Counted from the stretch's first letter, positions 44,300 through 56,524 are shown. The stretch is 64,000 bases of DNA from Cercis canadensis (GCA_003255065.1 QAOA01001679.1:1-64000), one strand, 5' to 3'. Translations and numbers: made by a program. Notes: generated by a model from the sequence alone, not told the origin.

Positions 44300-44700
44300 G
44301 ATGAGCCAGAGAGTGACCAAAGCAATTCTGGAGACCAAGATCGGTTTGCTAAACATGATAGAGGAGAAAGGAAAGCAAGACATGGTCATGTAGACAACAT
44401 CTTCCACATTATGTGCCACATCAATGGGAAGGTATGCAACATGATCAATGATGGTGGTAGTTGTACAAATGTTGTTAGCACTACCTTAGTTGACAAATTG
44501 GGTTTACCTACCTTAAAGCATCCTAGGCCTTATAAATTGCAATGGTTAAATGAATGTGGATAGGTTAGGGTGACTAAACAAGTGTTGGTATCCTTTGTTA
44601 TTGGTAGATACAAGGATGAAGTCATTTGTGATGTAGTGTCCATGCATGTTGGACATATCCTTTTAGGTAGGCAATGACAATATCATAGACGTGTAATCCA
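44300..44700 (+). pseudogene. Gypsy 2 protease remnant
   Basis: Plus-strand frames read CHINGKVCNMINDGGSCTNV and LGLPTLKHPRPYKLQWLNEC, matching the retropepsin region of element 1; the Asp-Gly-Gly-Ser core is partly kept (NDGGSCTNV). A TAG interrupts just after LNECG (44561-44563), and a TGA follows GHILLGRQ. The reaction would be polyprotein cleavage. Confidence 0.8.
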
Positions 44701-44769
44701 TGATGGATACACGAATAGATACTCATTTGTATTAAACAAATAACCTATTACTCTTGTACCCTTGACTCC

Positions 44770-45180
44770 AAAGTAAGCATTTGATGATCAAGTGAGATTA
44801 AAAAAAAAAGAGTAAAGCAAGAAAAGAGTGAGAGCTCAAAAGACAAAATTGTTGAGAGATTAAAAGAAGAGAGTGAGAGCTCTAAAGACAAGAATAGTGA
44901 GAAATTAAAAGAAAAGAGTGCAAAAGAGGCCGAGAGCCCAAGTGGAGTGAAAAAGAATGAGAAAGGCAAAAAGAAGTAGAGTGTTGAAGTAAAAGAGAAA
45001 CAACATTTGAGTGTATATGTAAAAGAAAGTGAGGTCAAGAGAGCCTGTTTCTCTAATCAGCCCATGCTTGTACCCTTGTACAAGGAGGCATGTCTTAGCA
45101 ATAACAAACTTGATCATTCTTTGCCTAGTGTTGTTGTATCTCTTTTATAGGATTTTGAAGATATTTTCCCCAAGGAAACT
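44770..45180 (+). pseudogene. Gypsy 2 charged linker before RT
   Basis: A Lys/Glu/Ser-rich repeat (GAGAGCTC, AAAAGAGTG recurring) then SNNKLDHSLPSVVVSLL, stop, DFEDIFPKET, the entry to reverse transcriptase. RT itself is absent: sequence jumps to the integrase end within about 30 bases. Confidence 0.75.
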
Positions 45181-45204
45181 TAGCAACACTACTTTCTTCC
45201 CAAT

Positions 45205-45461
45205 GAGTTTATGAGAGTGGTCTTTGAACTGGGAGATTGGGTGTGGTGCACATGAGAAAGGAAAGATTTCCGGCTCAAAGACATCCCAAATTGCTTCCAA
45301 GTGGAGACGGTCCTTTCCATGTGGTGGCAAGGATCAATGATAATGTTTACAAGTTGGAGTTCCTTAGTGAGTATAAGGTAAGTGCTACTTTTAATGTGTT
45401 TGATCATTTTCCCTTTGATATAAGTATTGATTCATGGACAAATCCTTTCGAAGAGAGGTAG
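45205..45461 (+). pseudogene. Gypsy 2 integrase C-terminal remnant
   Basis: The frame reads VHMRKERFPAQRHPKLLPSG, DGPFHVVARINDNVYKLEFL and NPFEER, the GPY-type end of plant Gypsy integrase as in element 1. Everything of integrase before it is deleted. Confidence 0.85.
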
Positions 45462-45463
45462 AA
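45451..45463 (+). promoter_or_regulatory. Polypurine tract of Gypsy element 2
   Basis: AAGAGAGGTAGAA directly before the 3' LTR; one T interrupts. Confidence 0.7.
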
Positions 45464-46416
45464 TGATGAGAATCAAGGCAGGACCGGAGCTAACAACATG
45501 ATAGAACCGTAGTGCTCCATAATCATCGTCGCAACACCAGAGCTTAAAGCATGATAGTGCCACAATGCTCAGTCTTCAACATCGCAGTGCCAGGCAACCC
45601 AAGAGCCAACGCTGCAGTGCCTTGGCATTTTCTCCAACATGCAGGTTTTGTTCCAAAATGTGTGTTTTAGTTAATGGCTCTGAGTTAGATCTGGGGTCTT
45701 AATAAGTTTTGATCGCCACAAGATCTTAGGGTTCTTGATAAGATCTAAAAGTTCTTTCAAAGAACCAAGAAGGAGAAAACTCTCAACTTTACTCAATAAT
45801 CAATTCATTATTTGCCACAAGGGGGTCAGCTCCTTTTAAAACTAAACAAGCAAACCCTTTTCCTAATTGGGTAAAACCTAAGTCTAACAAAATGACCTAT
45901 AAAAATTAAGACTAAGCCCAATACCTAAAAGGGGATAACATAGGTTTAATTAGAGATAAAATGGGCCCAATAAAATATAAATTCGGAACCAAAGAGTGAA
46001 AACACAAAAATATGTGGAAGGCCAAAATCTCCAGGCGCTAGGGTGCTCTCCCTTGGGTGTTGGGGCACTGACCTTTTGTCCAAATGGATAGAAGCTAGGC
46101 GCCGGGGCGTTGGCCAAAACTCCAACTTCGCTAGTTGATTCTTTTGAAGCCCGAATCATGGACATGGTCTTCTCTTATGGATTCTTTGCTTGTTGACTTG
46201 ATTATTGGGTCCTAACCTCAGCTATGAGACATTCCAAACTCTCTCGAATCTTATTGGCTTGAGCTCGGGTAGTCGGACCTCCACAAATGTGCAAAGGATC
46301 ACATGGAGCACTTGGAGTCTTGTCCAGATTCCCATCATTTGATTATACGTTCTTAGGCAATTAAATCTCTCCAAATTTGTGTTGGGTCTTGAGGGAAGTC
46401 CGAGATGTTCGCATTA
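45464..46416 (+). repeat. 3' LTR of Gypsy element 2, rearranged
   Basis: Its start (45464-45691) and end (46338-46416) match the 5' LTR, but the middle is replaced by the inverted LTR at 45692-46337. End reads TTCGCATTA (5' LTR: GCATCA). Confidence 0.85.
45692..46337 (-). mobile_element. Related LTR in reverse orientation inside the 3' LTR
   Basis: Reverse complement starts TGATGGGAATCTGG and ends AAGACCCCA (TG...CA). Its minus strand aligns loosely with the 5' LTR (GGGCTTAG, CCAATTAGG, CCCCTTGTGGC, TTCTTGGTTCTTT in order). No matching target duplication flanks it, and about 400 bases of the host LTR are missing, so it was not a simple insertion. Confidence 0.7.
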
Positions 46417-46421
46417 CAAAG

Positions 46422-47117
46422 TTAATTTAATATTTATCTTGTAGTTGCTATTTAATAATGCTTTGTGTTTCCCATGCTTGGAGGGATGTTCCAAAGGTAT
46501 CATTTATTGTTTTATGTTCGCCATGCTTGGAGGGTTATTTCAAGATTAGTATTTATCTTAAAGGTCTTGTAATGCATGGATATAAGAGATTTTAATCAAA
46601 GAGTACAAATTGCAGTTTTACCCTAAAGTTCTTATATGAACAATTCATTTGTTTAGTGGCAAATTATTGTCAATTCTTATCACTCTTTCTTCTTCTATCT
46701 TAAGAGTGTGGCGAATCAAATTGGCATCTTTTTGTTTGTGGCAAATTTTCTTATCAAACTAAAAGAGTTAGTGTTTATTTCTTTATTTCACCTTTTGGGC
46801 ACATCATATTGGTATCAAAACACTAGTTCAAACTCATGGCCGGAGAAGACGTACCAAGGGACTGTCATTGGAACAAGCTCAGATATTAGGGCTCCAATGA
46901 AGGCATAAAGAAATGATGGAATAGCTTACTCATTTGACTCAAGCATTTGAAAGAATGGAAGTGCATCAACCACAACAACATGTTCACAAAGCACCAAGGA
47001 GAGTTAACTATGAAAATGTTAGAGAAGAAGATAAAACTAAAAAAGACGATGACGTGGTTGAACAACCTTGGCAGAGAAGGCAGCAAAAGGAACTGGGACA
47101 CAACGTTAAAATGAAAA
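46422..47117 (+). mobile_element. Gypsy fragment 3: LTR end, primer site and gag start
   Basis: TGGTATCAAAAC at 46810-46821 is a diverged Met-tRNA primer site, so sequence to its left is LTR end. An ATG at 46836 opens MAGEDVPRDCHWNKLRY, then stops; later codons resemble gag N-terminus (LTHLTQAFERMEVHQPQQHV, EEDKTKKDDDVVEQPWQRRQ). It is cut off at the array junction. CATGCTTGGAGGG is repeated in the LTR part (46477 and 46519 region). Confidence 0.65.
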
Positions 47118-47156
47118 TTTCATCATGTAGTTTCATCATGTAGTTTCATCATGTAG
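47118..47156. repeat. 13-bp unit repeated three times at the array junction
   Basis: TTTCATCATGTAG three times in a row, exactly between the Gypsy fragment and the telomere-like repeats. Confidence 0.9.
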
Positions 47157-50006
47157 TGTCTAGGTTAAAGGGTTTTAGGGTTTAGCATATAGGGTGTATG
47201 GTTTAAGGCTTAAGGTTAATGGTCATGGGTTTAGGTTAAGGGTCTCTAATTTAGGGTTTAAGGTTTAGTATTTAGGGTTAAGAGTTAAAAGTTTAGGTCA
47301 AGGGTCTAGGGGTTATGATCTAAGGGTTTGGGTTTAGGGTTTATTATCTAGGGTTTAGGGTCAAGTGTTTAAGGTTAAGTCACTAGGATTTAGGGTTTAT
47401 GGATTAAGGTTAACCATCTACAACTTAAGATTAGGTTAAAGGTCTAGGGTTTAGTAGGGTTTGGAGTTTATTGTCTAGAATTTTAGATTTAGGGTTGAGC
47501 GATGAGTGTAGGGTATTGGGCCTAGGGTTTAGCATCTAAGATTTACGAAATAGGTTAAAGGTATATGGTTTAAGGCTTTGGATTTATGGATTAAGGCTTT
47601 GTATCTAAGGTTTAGGGTTTATAGTTTATAGTTTAAGGTTTATGGTTATGGCTCTAGGGTTTAGGGTTGAAGGTTTAGAGTTTAGGTTTAGGGGTAAGCA
47701 TCTAGGATTGACATTATGGGTCTAGCATTTAGGGCTTAGGTTAAAGGTCAATGGTGTTGGGTTTAGGGTTAAGAGTCTATGGTTTAAGGTTAATTGTCTA
47801 GAGTTTAGTGTTTAGGATCTAGGGTTTAGTGTTAAGGCTCTAGGGTTTTGGTATTAGGGATTAGGATTAAGTAATTAAGGGTTAGGATTTGGTTAAGGGT
47901 CTAAGGTTTATAGTTTAGGGTTTAAGGTCTATGGTTTAATGCTTAGGGTTTATGACTTAGGGTTACGAGTCTTGAGTGTATACTGTAGGTTCTAGGGTTT
48001 AGGTTAATGGACTATGATTTATGGTTTGGGATCTAGGGTTTAGTGTCTAGGATTTGGGTTCATGGTTTAGGTTAAGGGTGTAGGGTTTAGAGCTTAAGAT
48101 CAAAGGTTTTAGGATTTAGGGTTGATGAGGGTCTAAGATTTAAGGTTAAACTTGTAGGGTCTAAGTTTTAGGGTTTAGGATTATGAGTCAAGAGTATAGG
48201 ATCTAGAGTTAAGCATCTAGGGTTTAAAGTCTAGACTTTTGTGTTTAGGATATTGGTTTTAAGTTTGAGGGTCAAGGGTTTAGGATTTCTTGTTTACTGT
48301 TAGTATCTAGGGTTGAGGGTGTAAGTTCTAGGGTTTAGGTTTTATGGTATAGTGTATAGGGTTTGAAGTTTAGTATTTATAATTTAAGATTTAGGGTTTA
48401 GGGTTAAGTATCTAGGATTAAGCATCTAGGTTTGAGGTTAAGATTCTAGGGTTTATATTTTAAGGAATAGGGTCTAGGAGGTTTAGGGTTTAGAGTTAAG
48501 GCTATAGCATTTAAAGGTTTTAGGATTAAATTTAAGTATCTATAATTTAGATTAAGGGTCTAGTGTGTATGGTTTAGGGTTAAGGATCTAGGATTTATGG
48601 TTTAGGGTATAAGGTTAAGGGCCTAGGGTTCATGTTAAGAGTGTAGGATTTAGAGTATGAAGACTACAATTTAGGGTTTAAGGTTTAGAATTTACAATTA
48701 AGAGTCATGAGATTAGGGTATATGGTCAAGGGGTTAAGCTTAAGCATCTAGTGTTTAGATTAAGGTTATAGAATTTTGTAGGGTATAGGGATTAAGGTTA
48801 AGTGTTTAGGGTTTATGGTCTAAGGTTTAAGATTTAGTTTCTAGGGTAAGGAGTATTAGGTTTATGATGTAGGATCTATGGTTTAGGGTTTAGTGTTTTG
48901 TATTTAGGTGGTTTAGGGTCTATGATTTAGGTTTTAGTATCTAGAGTTTATAGTTTAGGTTATGGATCTAGGATTTAAGGTTTAAGGAGTACAATTTAAG
49001 ATTTAGGGACTATAATTTAATGTTTAAGGTTTAGAGTTTAGGGCTTAATGTGTATTATTTTGTATTTAGGGCTTAATGTGTATTATTTTGTATTTAGGGC
49101 TTAGGGTTAAGCATTTAGGATTTAGGTTAAGGGTTTAGTGTTTCGGGTTTGGGATGTAAGCTATAGGGTTAAGCATGTAGGATTTAAGTTAAAGGTCTAG
49201 GGTTTTGGGTTTAGGATGTTGGGTTTAAGGTTATGTCTAGTGTTTAGAATTTTGTGTTTAGGATTATGGCTATAGGGTCTAGGAATTAGTGTTTTGAGAT
49301 TAGGGTTAAGCATATAGGGTTTAGGTTAAGATTTAGGGTAGAGGGTTTACAATTTTGGGATTAGTGCTAAGCAACTAGGATTTAAGGTTAAGGGTCAAGG
49401 GCATAGAATTAAGATTAAGGGTTTAGGGTCTATGGTTTAGAGTTTAAGGTGGAGGATTTAGGGTTACAAGTCATGATTTTAAGTTATAGGATCTAGGGAG
49501 GTTAAGGGTCTAGGTTTTAGGATTGATGTTTAAGCTTAAGGGTTTATAGTTTAGTGCTAAGCATCTAGGGTTTAGGGATAAGGGTTAAAGGTCTAGGGTG
49601 TAAGGATTAGGTACTACGATTTATGGTTTAGCATTTAAGATTTAATGTTTAGGATTTAGGATTTATGATTAATGGTCATGAGTTTAGGGTATAAGGTCTA
49701 AGGTTTAAGGTTAATCATCTAGGATTTAGGTGAAAGGTCTAGGGTTTCAATTTTAGGATGTAGTGTTTAGAATTAAGGGTCAAGGGTTTAAGGGTTTGTG
49801 TCTAGGGTTTTGCATTTAGGGTATAAGGTCTAAAATATAATATCAAGGGTTTAAGATTTAGAGTTTAATGTCTAGAGATTAGAGTTTAAGGTTAAGGCTC
49901 TAGGGTTTAAGGTTTAGGCTTTAGAGTTTAGGATTTAGGATCTAAAATTTATGATTCAAGATTAAGTCTATAGGGTTAGGGTTTAAGAATCAGGGTTAAG
50001 CATTTA
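47157..50006 (+). repeat. Telomere-like array 2a
   Basis: Degenerate TTTAGGG-type repeats, G-rich strand plus. Landmarks: 47505 (GATGAGTGTAGGG), 47950 (TATGACTTAGGGTTACGAG), 48630 (GGCCTAGGGTTCATGTTAAG, the empty site equivalent of Gypsy 1) and 48743 (AAGCATCTAGTGTTTA). A 30-bp unit is duplicated at 49041-49100. Confidence 0.9.
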
Positions 50007-50440
50007 GGGTTAAGGTTACAGTGGTAGCTACAATCACATCGTGGAGATGAAATTAAAAGCATGTGTTTTGAAATACAACTACAAAATGAAATTTTTGAAA
50101 ATCAACTTTGATGTTTGTACAAGAAAATTAGAATCCACAAAAGTTTATTGCACCTTTTGGCGTAGAAAAATACCTAATGCTTTTTCTTCTAATTGGCTAA
50201 AAGACCAATTTAACACTAGTAATTTGCGTAAGAAGATCATATCCATTCAAGGGCTTTATTGCATTTTGAGAATCATCAAAATTCTCATATTCAATTAGTG
50301 CATAACCCTAAAATCAAATGATTATAGCAATTACTTAAACATCAATCAAAATATTTAGATGATCATGTTACCAATCATGATTGAACTATGTAGATCATGT
50401 TACCAATCATGATTGAACTATGTAAAATTATGATTCAAGG
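50007..50440. repeat. Non-telomeric module of the higher-order repeat (copy 2)
   Basis: Matches 20258-20519 with indels. It includes an 85-codon plus-strand frame (50041-50298) that copy 1 does not preserve, so coding is doubtful. A 32-bp direct duplication lies at 50361-50424. Confidence 0.75.
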
Positions 50441-53375
50441 ATTACTGAGCATCCAAGGTTTAAGGTTACGGGTTGTAGGGTTTATGATTAAGGGTATAGG
50501 GTTAATGGTTTATAGTTTAGGATTAGGGTTATAGCTCTAGGGTTGAGCTTAAGAGTCTAGGGTTTAATGATTATGATTAAGCACCTAGAATTTAGGTTAA
50601 GGTTCTACGATTTAGTTGTTTGGGTTAAGGCTCTAGGGTTTAAGGTTTAGAGTTTAAAGTTTATAGTGTAAAATTTAAGATTTCAGGATTAAGGTTAAGC
50701 ATCAAGGGTTAAGGCTAGATTTTAAGGTTTAGGGTCAAGGATTTAGGGTTAAAGGTTTAGGGATTAGGGTTTAGATTAAGGGTCTAGGACTTAAGGTTTA
50801 GGACTTAAGGTCTAAGATTTAGGGTTAAGGGTGAAGGTTGTAGAGTTTAGGATTTAGAGATTCTGGTTAAGGCTTTAAGATTTAGGGTTTATGAATTAAG
50901 ATTAAGCAACTAGGGCTTAGAATTAGATTCAAGGTTTAAATTTTATAATTTAGGGCTTAGAATCTATGGTTTAAAGTTTAAGGATTAGTGTCTATTGTTT
51001 AGGATTTGGGGTTATAGAGTTTAGGGTCTAGGGTTTAAGGTTAACCATATAGGGTTTAGGTTAACAGTATATATGGTTTAAGGTTTAAGTACTAAGGTTA
51101 AGAATTTATGGCTTAGGATTAGGTTAAAGGTTTATGGTTTATAATTTAGGATTTAGGGCCTCTGATTTAGAGTTTAACGATTAGTGTCTAGTGTTTAGTA
51201 TTTAGTGCTACAGATCATGAGTTTACGGTAAAGGGTCTGGGGTTAAGCATATAAAATATAGGTTAGGGGTCTAGGTTTTCATGTTTAGGATATAGGTTTC
51301 AAGTTTAAGGGTCAATGGTTTACAGCTTCATGTTTAGGGTGTAAGGTTTAATGTTTAGTGTCTAGGGATTAGGGTTTAGGGTCTAGTTTTTAAGGTTTAG
51401 AATCTAAGGTCTAGGATTTAGGGTTTAGTATCTAAAATTTTTTAAGGTATAGGGTCCAAGTTTAAGGGTTTATCATTTAAGGTTTAGGGTTTCAACTCTA
51501 GAGTTTAGAGGTTAGGTATTAGGGATAAGCATCTACTATTGAGCTTAAGGGTATGATTTAGGGTTAAAGCTTTAAAGTTTAGGATTTAGGGTTTAAGGAT
51601 TAGGGTTAAGCATCTAAAGTTTAGGCTAAGGGTCTAGGATTTAGATTTTAGGGTAAAGTCTCTAGATTTAGGGTTTAAGGTTATGGCTCAAGGATTTAAG
51701 ATTTATGGATTAGGGTTAAGCAACTAGGGTTTAGGTTAAGGGTTTAGGATTTAGTGTTAAAACTCTAGGGTTTAGGGTTTAGAGTTAAAACTCTATGGTT
51801 TAGGATAAGCATCTAGAATTTAGGTTAAGGATTTAGATTAGGCTTTAGATGAAGGCTCTTGATTTAGATTTAGAATTTGGGGTTATAACTCAAGGGTTGA
51901 GTGATGAGTGTAGGGTATAAGGCCTAGGGTTTAGCATCTAAGATTTAGGGAATAGGTTAAAGGTATATGGTTTAGGGCTTTGGATTTAGGGTTTATGGTT
52001 TAGTGATTAAGACTTTATATCCAAGGTTTAGGGTTTATAGTTTATAGTTTGAGGTTTATGGTTATTGCTCTAGAATTTAGGGTTGAGGGTTTAGAGTTTA
52101 GGTTTAGGGGTAAACATTTAGGGATGATATTATGGGTCTAGGATATAGGGTTTAAGCATATAAGGTTTAGGTTAAAGGTCAAAGGTGTGGGGTTTATGGT
52201 TAAGAGTTTAGGGTTAATTGTCTAAAGTTTAATGTTTAGGGTCTAGGGTTTAGTGTTAAGGCTCTAAGATTTAGGTATTAGGGATTAGGGTTAAGCAATT
52301 AGGGCTTAGGATTTGTTTAAGGGTCTAAGGTCTATAGTTTAGAGTTTAAGGTCTGTGGTTTAAAGCTTGGGGTTTAATGTTTAGGGTTTATAACTTAGGG
52401 TTACGAGTCTTGAGTTTATGCTATATGTTCTAGGGTTTAGGTGAACTGGCTATGATTTAAGGTTTAGGGTCTAAGGTTTAATATTTAGGATTTAGGGTTC
52501 ATGGATTAGGTTAAGGATTTAGGATTTGGCCTTTAGGGTCTAGGTTTTAGGATTTAGGATTATGAGTCAAGAGTATAGGATCTAGGGTTAAGCATATAGG
52601 GTTTAGAGCCTAGTCTTTTGGGTTTAGGATCTTGGTTTTAAGTGTCTAGGGTTAAGCATCTAGGGTTGAGGTTAAGGTTCTAGGGTTTATGTTTTAGGGG
52701 TTAGGGTTTAGGGTTAAGGCTATAGGGTTAAAGGTTTTAGGATTAAAGTTAAGCATCTACAGTTTAGGTTAAAGGTCTAGTGTGTATGGTTTAGGATTAA
52801 GGATCTAGGGCTTATGATTTAGGGTATAGGGTCTAAGGTTAAAGGCCTAGGATTCATGTTAAAAGTGTAGGATTTAGAGTATAGAGACTATGGTTTAAGG
52901 TTTAAGGTTTAGGATTTACAATTAAGAGTCATGAGTTTATGGTATATGGTCAAGGGGTTAAACTTAAGCATCTAGTGTTTAGGTTAAGGGTATAGGATTT
53001 TATAGGGTATAGTGATTAAGGTTAAGTGTTTAGGGTATAGGATTTAGAATTTAGTTTCTAAGGTAAGAAGTATAGGGTTTACGATGTAGGGTCTATGGTT
53101 TAGGCTTTAGTGTTTTGCGTTTAGGTGGTTTAGGGTTTGTGATTTAGGTTTTAGTATCTAGAGTTTAAGATTAAGGGTTAAAGACTTACGTTTTATGTTC
53201 ATGCTATAGGGTTTAGGGTGAAGGGTCTTGGGTTTAGGGTTAAGGGCCTAGGGTTTAGGTTAAAGGTGTAGGGTTCATGGTTTAGGGAATAGGTTTAGGG
53301 TTCAAGTTTTAAGGTCTAGGGTTTAGGCATGATGGTTTAATGTTTAGGGTTTAAATTTACAGTCTAGTTTCTAAG
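50441..53375 (+). repeat. Telomere-like array 2b
   Basis: Same repeat type and orientation. Landmarks 51895, 52390, 52850 and 52966 reproduce the order of array 2a with about 4.2-4.4 kb spacing. 52836-52862 gives the unoccupied Gypsy 1 site. Confidence 0.9.
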
Positions 53376-53889
53376 GTACCTTAGCAACATTCAAACTCTT
53401 TCTTACGAGAACAATAAGTTGGGTATTTGAGTGTTCAATTTATTAACATGTCCCTCCTTTTTTATACTGATAAGGAACAAATATCCTTAAGAAGCATCAT
53501 GAGGGTGCAACTCTATTAGACAGATCCCATAAAAAATGTTACACCACCAAGGAAAGAAAAGACATTAGAAAATTTATCTACTTATATTCAACAAATCAAA
53601 GAGATAAGGCAACATCAAAATGTAAAGGCACAATTGAACAAACACACGACAACTCAATCTTAAAAAAGCAATTATGTTCTCTCAAGTTACAGATCTTGCA
53701 GATGAAACTCAAACCAATTTTTTATATGATAACTCCCTGTCCAGTAGTTATTTTCTTCCTCCAAGCAGCCACAGTCCCACAACTTTATCATAACCCAACC
53801 AACAATCATGTAAAAATCAGCCCCCACAACAACAAAGCAATAGGACAATAAAAAAGAAAAGATCATCAACAGCTTTATTGGAAATTTCA

Positions 53890-54034
53890 TTACAAAATTA
53901 CAATAAAAAGAAGACAACAACAGGAAGTCAAATCTTTCACCACTTGTCCAACTTTCACAAGATCTTCAATATCATGCACTTCATTGCATCCTTCTCTCTG
54001 AACGGATGGATGACCTTTGACTTTATGTGCATTC
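53890..54034 (-). other. Exon-like terminal segment, unidentified
   Basis: After a possible acceptor (TGAGCAG) the minus-strand frame reads NAHKVKGHPSVQREGCNEVH and DIEDLVKVGQVVKDLTSC before a hydrophobic tail and TAA. It may be the last exon of the gene fragment that includes 55559-55485. Confidence 0.25.
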
Positions 54035-55484
54035 CTGCTCACAATATTTCATATAAATTATAGATTGATTAGTATCTCTTTATTATTTCCCACAAGAAAA
54101 TATTAGCTAATTAAATGAAAGAGATAAGTAGCTAATAATATATAAATACATAGACACTTAGTATTCAAGATGGGCACAGTAAGAACTTGAAATTCAGTGA
54201 AGGGATTAATGAATAATTTCATTCTACAAGATCCTACTGAACCATATAACTCAACTAGTTTGTATTTGTTTCATAACAATCATTTAAAAAAAAAAAAAAA
54301 GCAGAAGTAAATTGTTAATGAGAACATATTGTCAATCCATACTAAATTGAAAACTGACATAGCAGTTTTCTCTTTATTCTGTTAAACAGTTTAAACTAAA
54401 AAAAAAATGATTAACATATACCAATAAACTTGTCACAGTTCTAGCAGATCATTTTTGCATTCCATTCCAAAATAGTAAATTTCATCCAATAACTCATAAG
54501 CATCCTTTTTTGGACCAAAAATAAAAAGTAACCTGTAAGCACATTAGACGCTAATAACTACTAGACTAATGGCTCAAATGAAACATAATTTACATTACGT
54601 TAGCAGTGTTAGTCAAGGTCCTTTTAAAAGAACAAAGTATATGGCAAAATACAAAAATTTAGCTCTGTAATGGATTCTATTTTCCACTGGCAAAGATAAT
54701 GCACAAGGATCTCACTAATTAGAAATAGTATTAAATACAACATGGGAAACAAGCAAGGTTCTCAACAACAGAATCTAATGATAGAATGAATCAATTATGG
54801 AGACAAAACAGGAAGGCAATAGCTATTAGATGATAGGATCACAACAAAAGAAATGTAAATTCAAATAAAAAATGCATCAAATCATATTAGGTCATTGACT
54901 TCCTTTTTCACTAGTCACAGATGATACATAGCACTAAAAGCTCAAAGAGCTAGGCATTAAGATGTAGATGCCTAGCATATGTTAGGTACAAATTCTCAAG
55001 TGATATTAACAACTTGATACAAATTAGACATGCACTTTTTCAAACCAAAACCAATCTATGACCAGCACTCAACAGGATATCAATCCTTTCAAAAGCAGTT
55101 AAGGAGGCAAAATGTATTTCAAAAAGTACCCTGCCCAATTATTGGTGATAAAAGACACCTAATTTACAATGATGACTAACTTAAAGTATGAAACAAACAA
55201 CCCAAAGCTTTAGTTCACAGATTTGACATCTTGGAAAAATTCCACTACAGAAGCCTTTTACATATTTCCATTTGCTTATTTTTTTCTTCCAGGCCTATAA
55301 AAGAATGTAGACTACCCCTTCCCAAGAAATCCCATGTTTCAACAGCTGAAACACCCAGTAAAACGTATAATTGAATTAACTACCCAAAGAAAAAGCAAGT
55401 ATTATATCGTTTAAGCAACAATTTTGATATTTATCTCAAGGGGGGGGGGGGGGGAATGTGAACGAGCACATATAAAGATGACAC

Positions 55485-55559
55485 ACCAAACCATGCTGTG
55501 GCAACTGATGCTATGGAAGTTCCAACTGTGAACACCACCTGATGCCTCTCAAATGTATC
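55485..55559 (-). other. Exon-like segment of a small membrane protein
   Basis: After acceptor TTATTAG the minus-strand frame reads DTFERHQVVFTVGTSIASVA, then TAWFG: a charged start and one membrane-like segment. Composition is gene-like against AT-rich surroundings. It seems to be from a conserved small plant membrane protein, but I cannot name it. Probable captured or duplicated gene fragment. Confidence 0.4.
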
Positions 55560-56289
55560 CTAATAAACCAAAAGTAAAAAGAGTTCAAAACTCAAAATCA
55601 AACATCAAGATTAATTTTTCTTTTCTAACCAAAATCAAATATCAAACTTTGTTTTTTTCAAATTCTGCAACAAAATTAACCATTATAAATTATTCCCATC
55701 GCATTGAAGAAATGGAAAAAGGAAGTACCTTGGTTGAAAAAAAAGTGTCTTGCCTTTTCTCTTTGCACTAGGCGCTGCTAGTGAAGCTAAAATTAAGGTC
55801 CCTGAACTTCTCAATTGTTGCATAGAGCATTCTCAATTCGAGACCCAGTTGTGTCGACCCAACGGGGTTCACAGAGTTAAAGCAAACAACGAAGGGTCGG
55901 GGAGGGAAAAAGCTTGAACCTTTTTATTTCTCCATCTTTCAAAATCAAAGCTTTCCATTGAAATTACATAATCCATCCAAAAAATATAAAACAACCACAA
56001 ACAATCCATACATCAAAAGCCTTAAACAAATTTAACAAAAAAAAATCCACACATCATCAATTTCCCATCCCATTTTCAAATAGAACACCTACCTAAAGGA
56101 GTAGAACCAGGCCTTGCAACTCTTCACCACCCTCGGACACCGCCCTTGCCACCGGAGTCACAGGAAACAACCACCAACAACCACACTTCAGGTCTTGTAG
56201 GTAGAGGGGAAAGATGGAATGGAGCTCTCAGTGTGGAGGAAGAGAAACAAAAAGAGTAAAGTGAGAGAAAGACAGGTTCACGTTGACTA

Positions 56290-56524
56290 TAATGTTGGAA
56301 GAATTCTAACTGTATATTCCATTGGAATTTTTTTTTAAAAAAATTATCTTTCCTTTTTTGGCAAATTCTAACGGTAATTCTTACAGAAATTTCCATCGGT
56401 AATGTAATTCCGTTAGAATTACCATTGGAATTTCAAAAAATTGTCATCCGTTGCAATTATCGTTGGAATTTTTAAAAAATTTATATAGAATTTTGTTCCG
56501 TTGGAAAATTGCCTTTATCTTGTA
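56290..56524 (-). mobile_element. CACTA-like terminus with subterminal repeats
   Basis: The complement begins CACTACAAGATAAAGGC at 56524, the typical start of plant CACTA elements. The motif (C)CRTTRGAATTT recurs at about 56320, 56408, 56424, 56462 and 56498, like subterminal transposase sites. The partner end was not found. Confidence 0.65.

Larger units (their letters stand above)
42434..46416 (+). mobile_element. Ty3/Gypsy element 2, internally deleted
   Basis: A 3.98-kb element with LTRs at 42434-43092 and 45464-46416, target duplication CAAAG (42429-42433, 46417-46421), a primer site and a polypurine tract. It has gag and protease remnants and the very end of integrase; the RT, RNase H and integrase core are missing, with the junction near 45180. 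Its 3' LTR is enlarged by a related LTR in reverse orientation. Confidence 0.92.
53376..56524. other. Non-telomeric island with exon-like pieces and a CACTA-like end
   Basis: A 3.15-kb block interrupts the arrays. Its right end has the CACTA-like terminus. The interior is AT-rich and intron-like, with exon-like segments on the minus strand at 55559-55485 and 54034-53890. A G14 run lies at 55441-55454. The left junction (AAGGTA/CCTTAGCAAC) has no matching CACTA end, so the island may be composite. Confidence 0.6.

Noticed and set aside
44748..45117. Minus-strand hydrophobic ORFs (Ser/Phe/Leu rich)
   Set aside because: They are antisense to the Lys/Glu-rich Gypsy 2 linker; the composition is a mirror effect.
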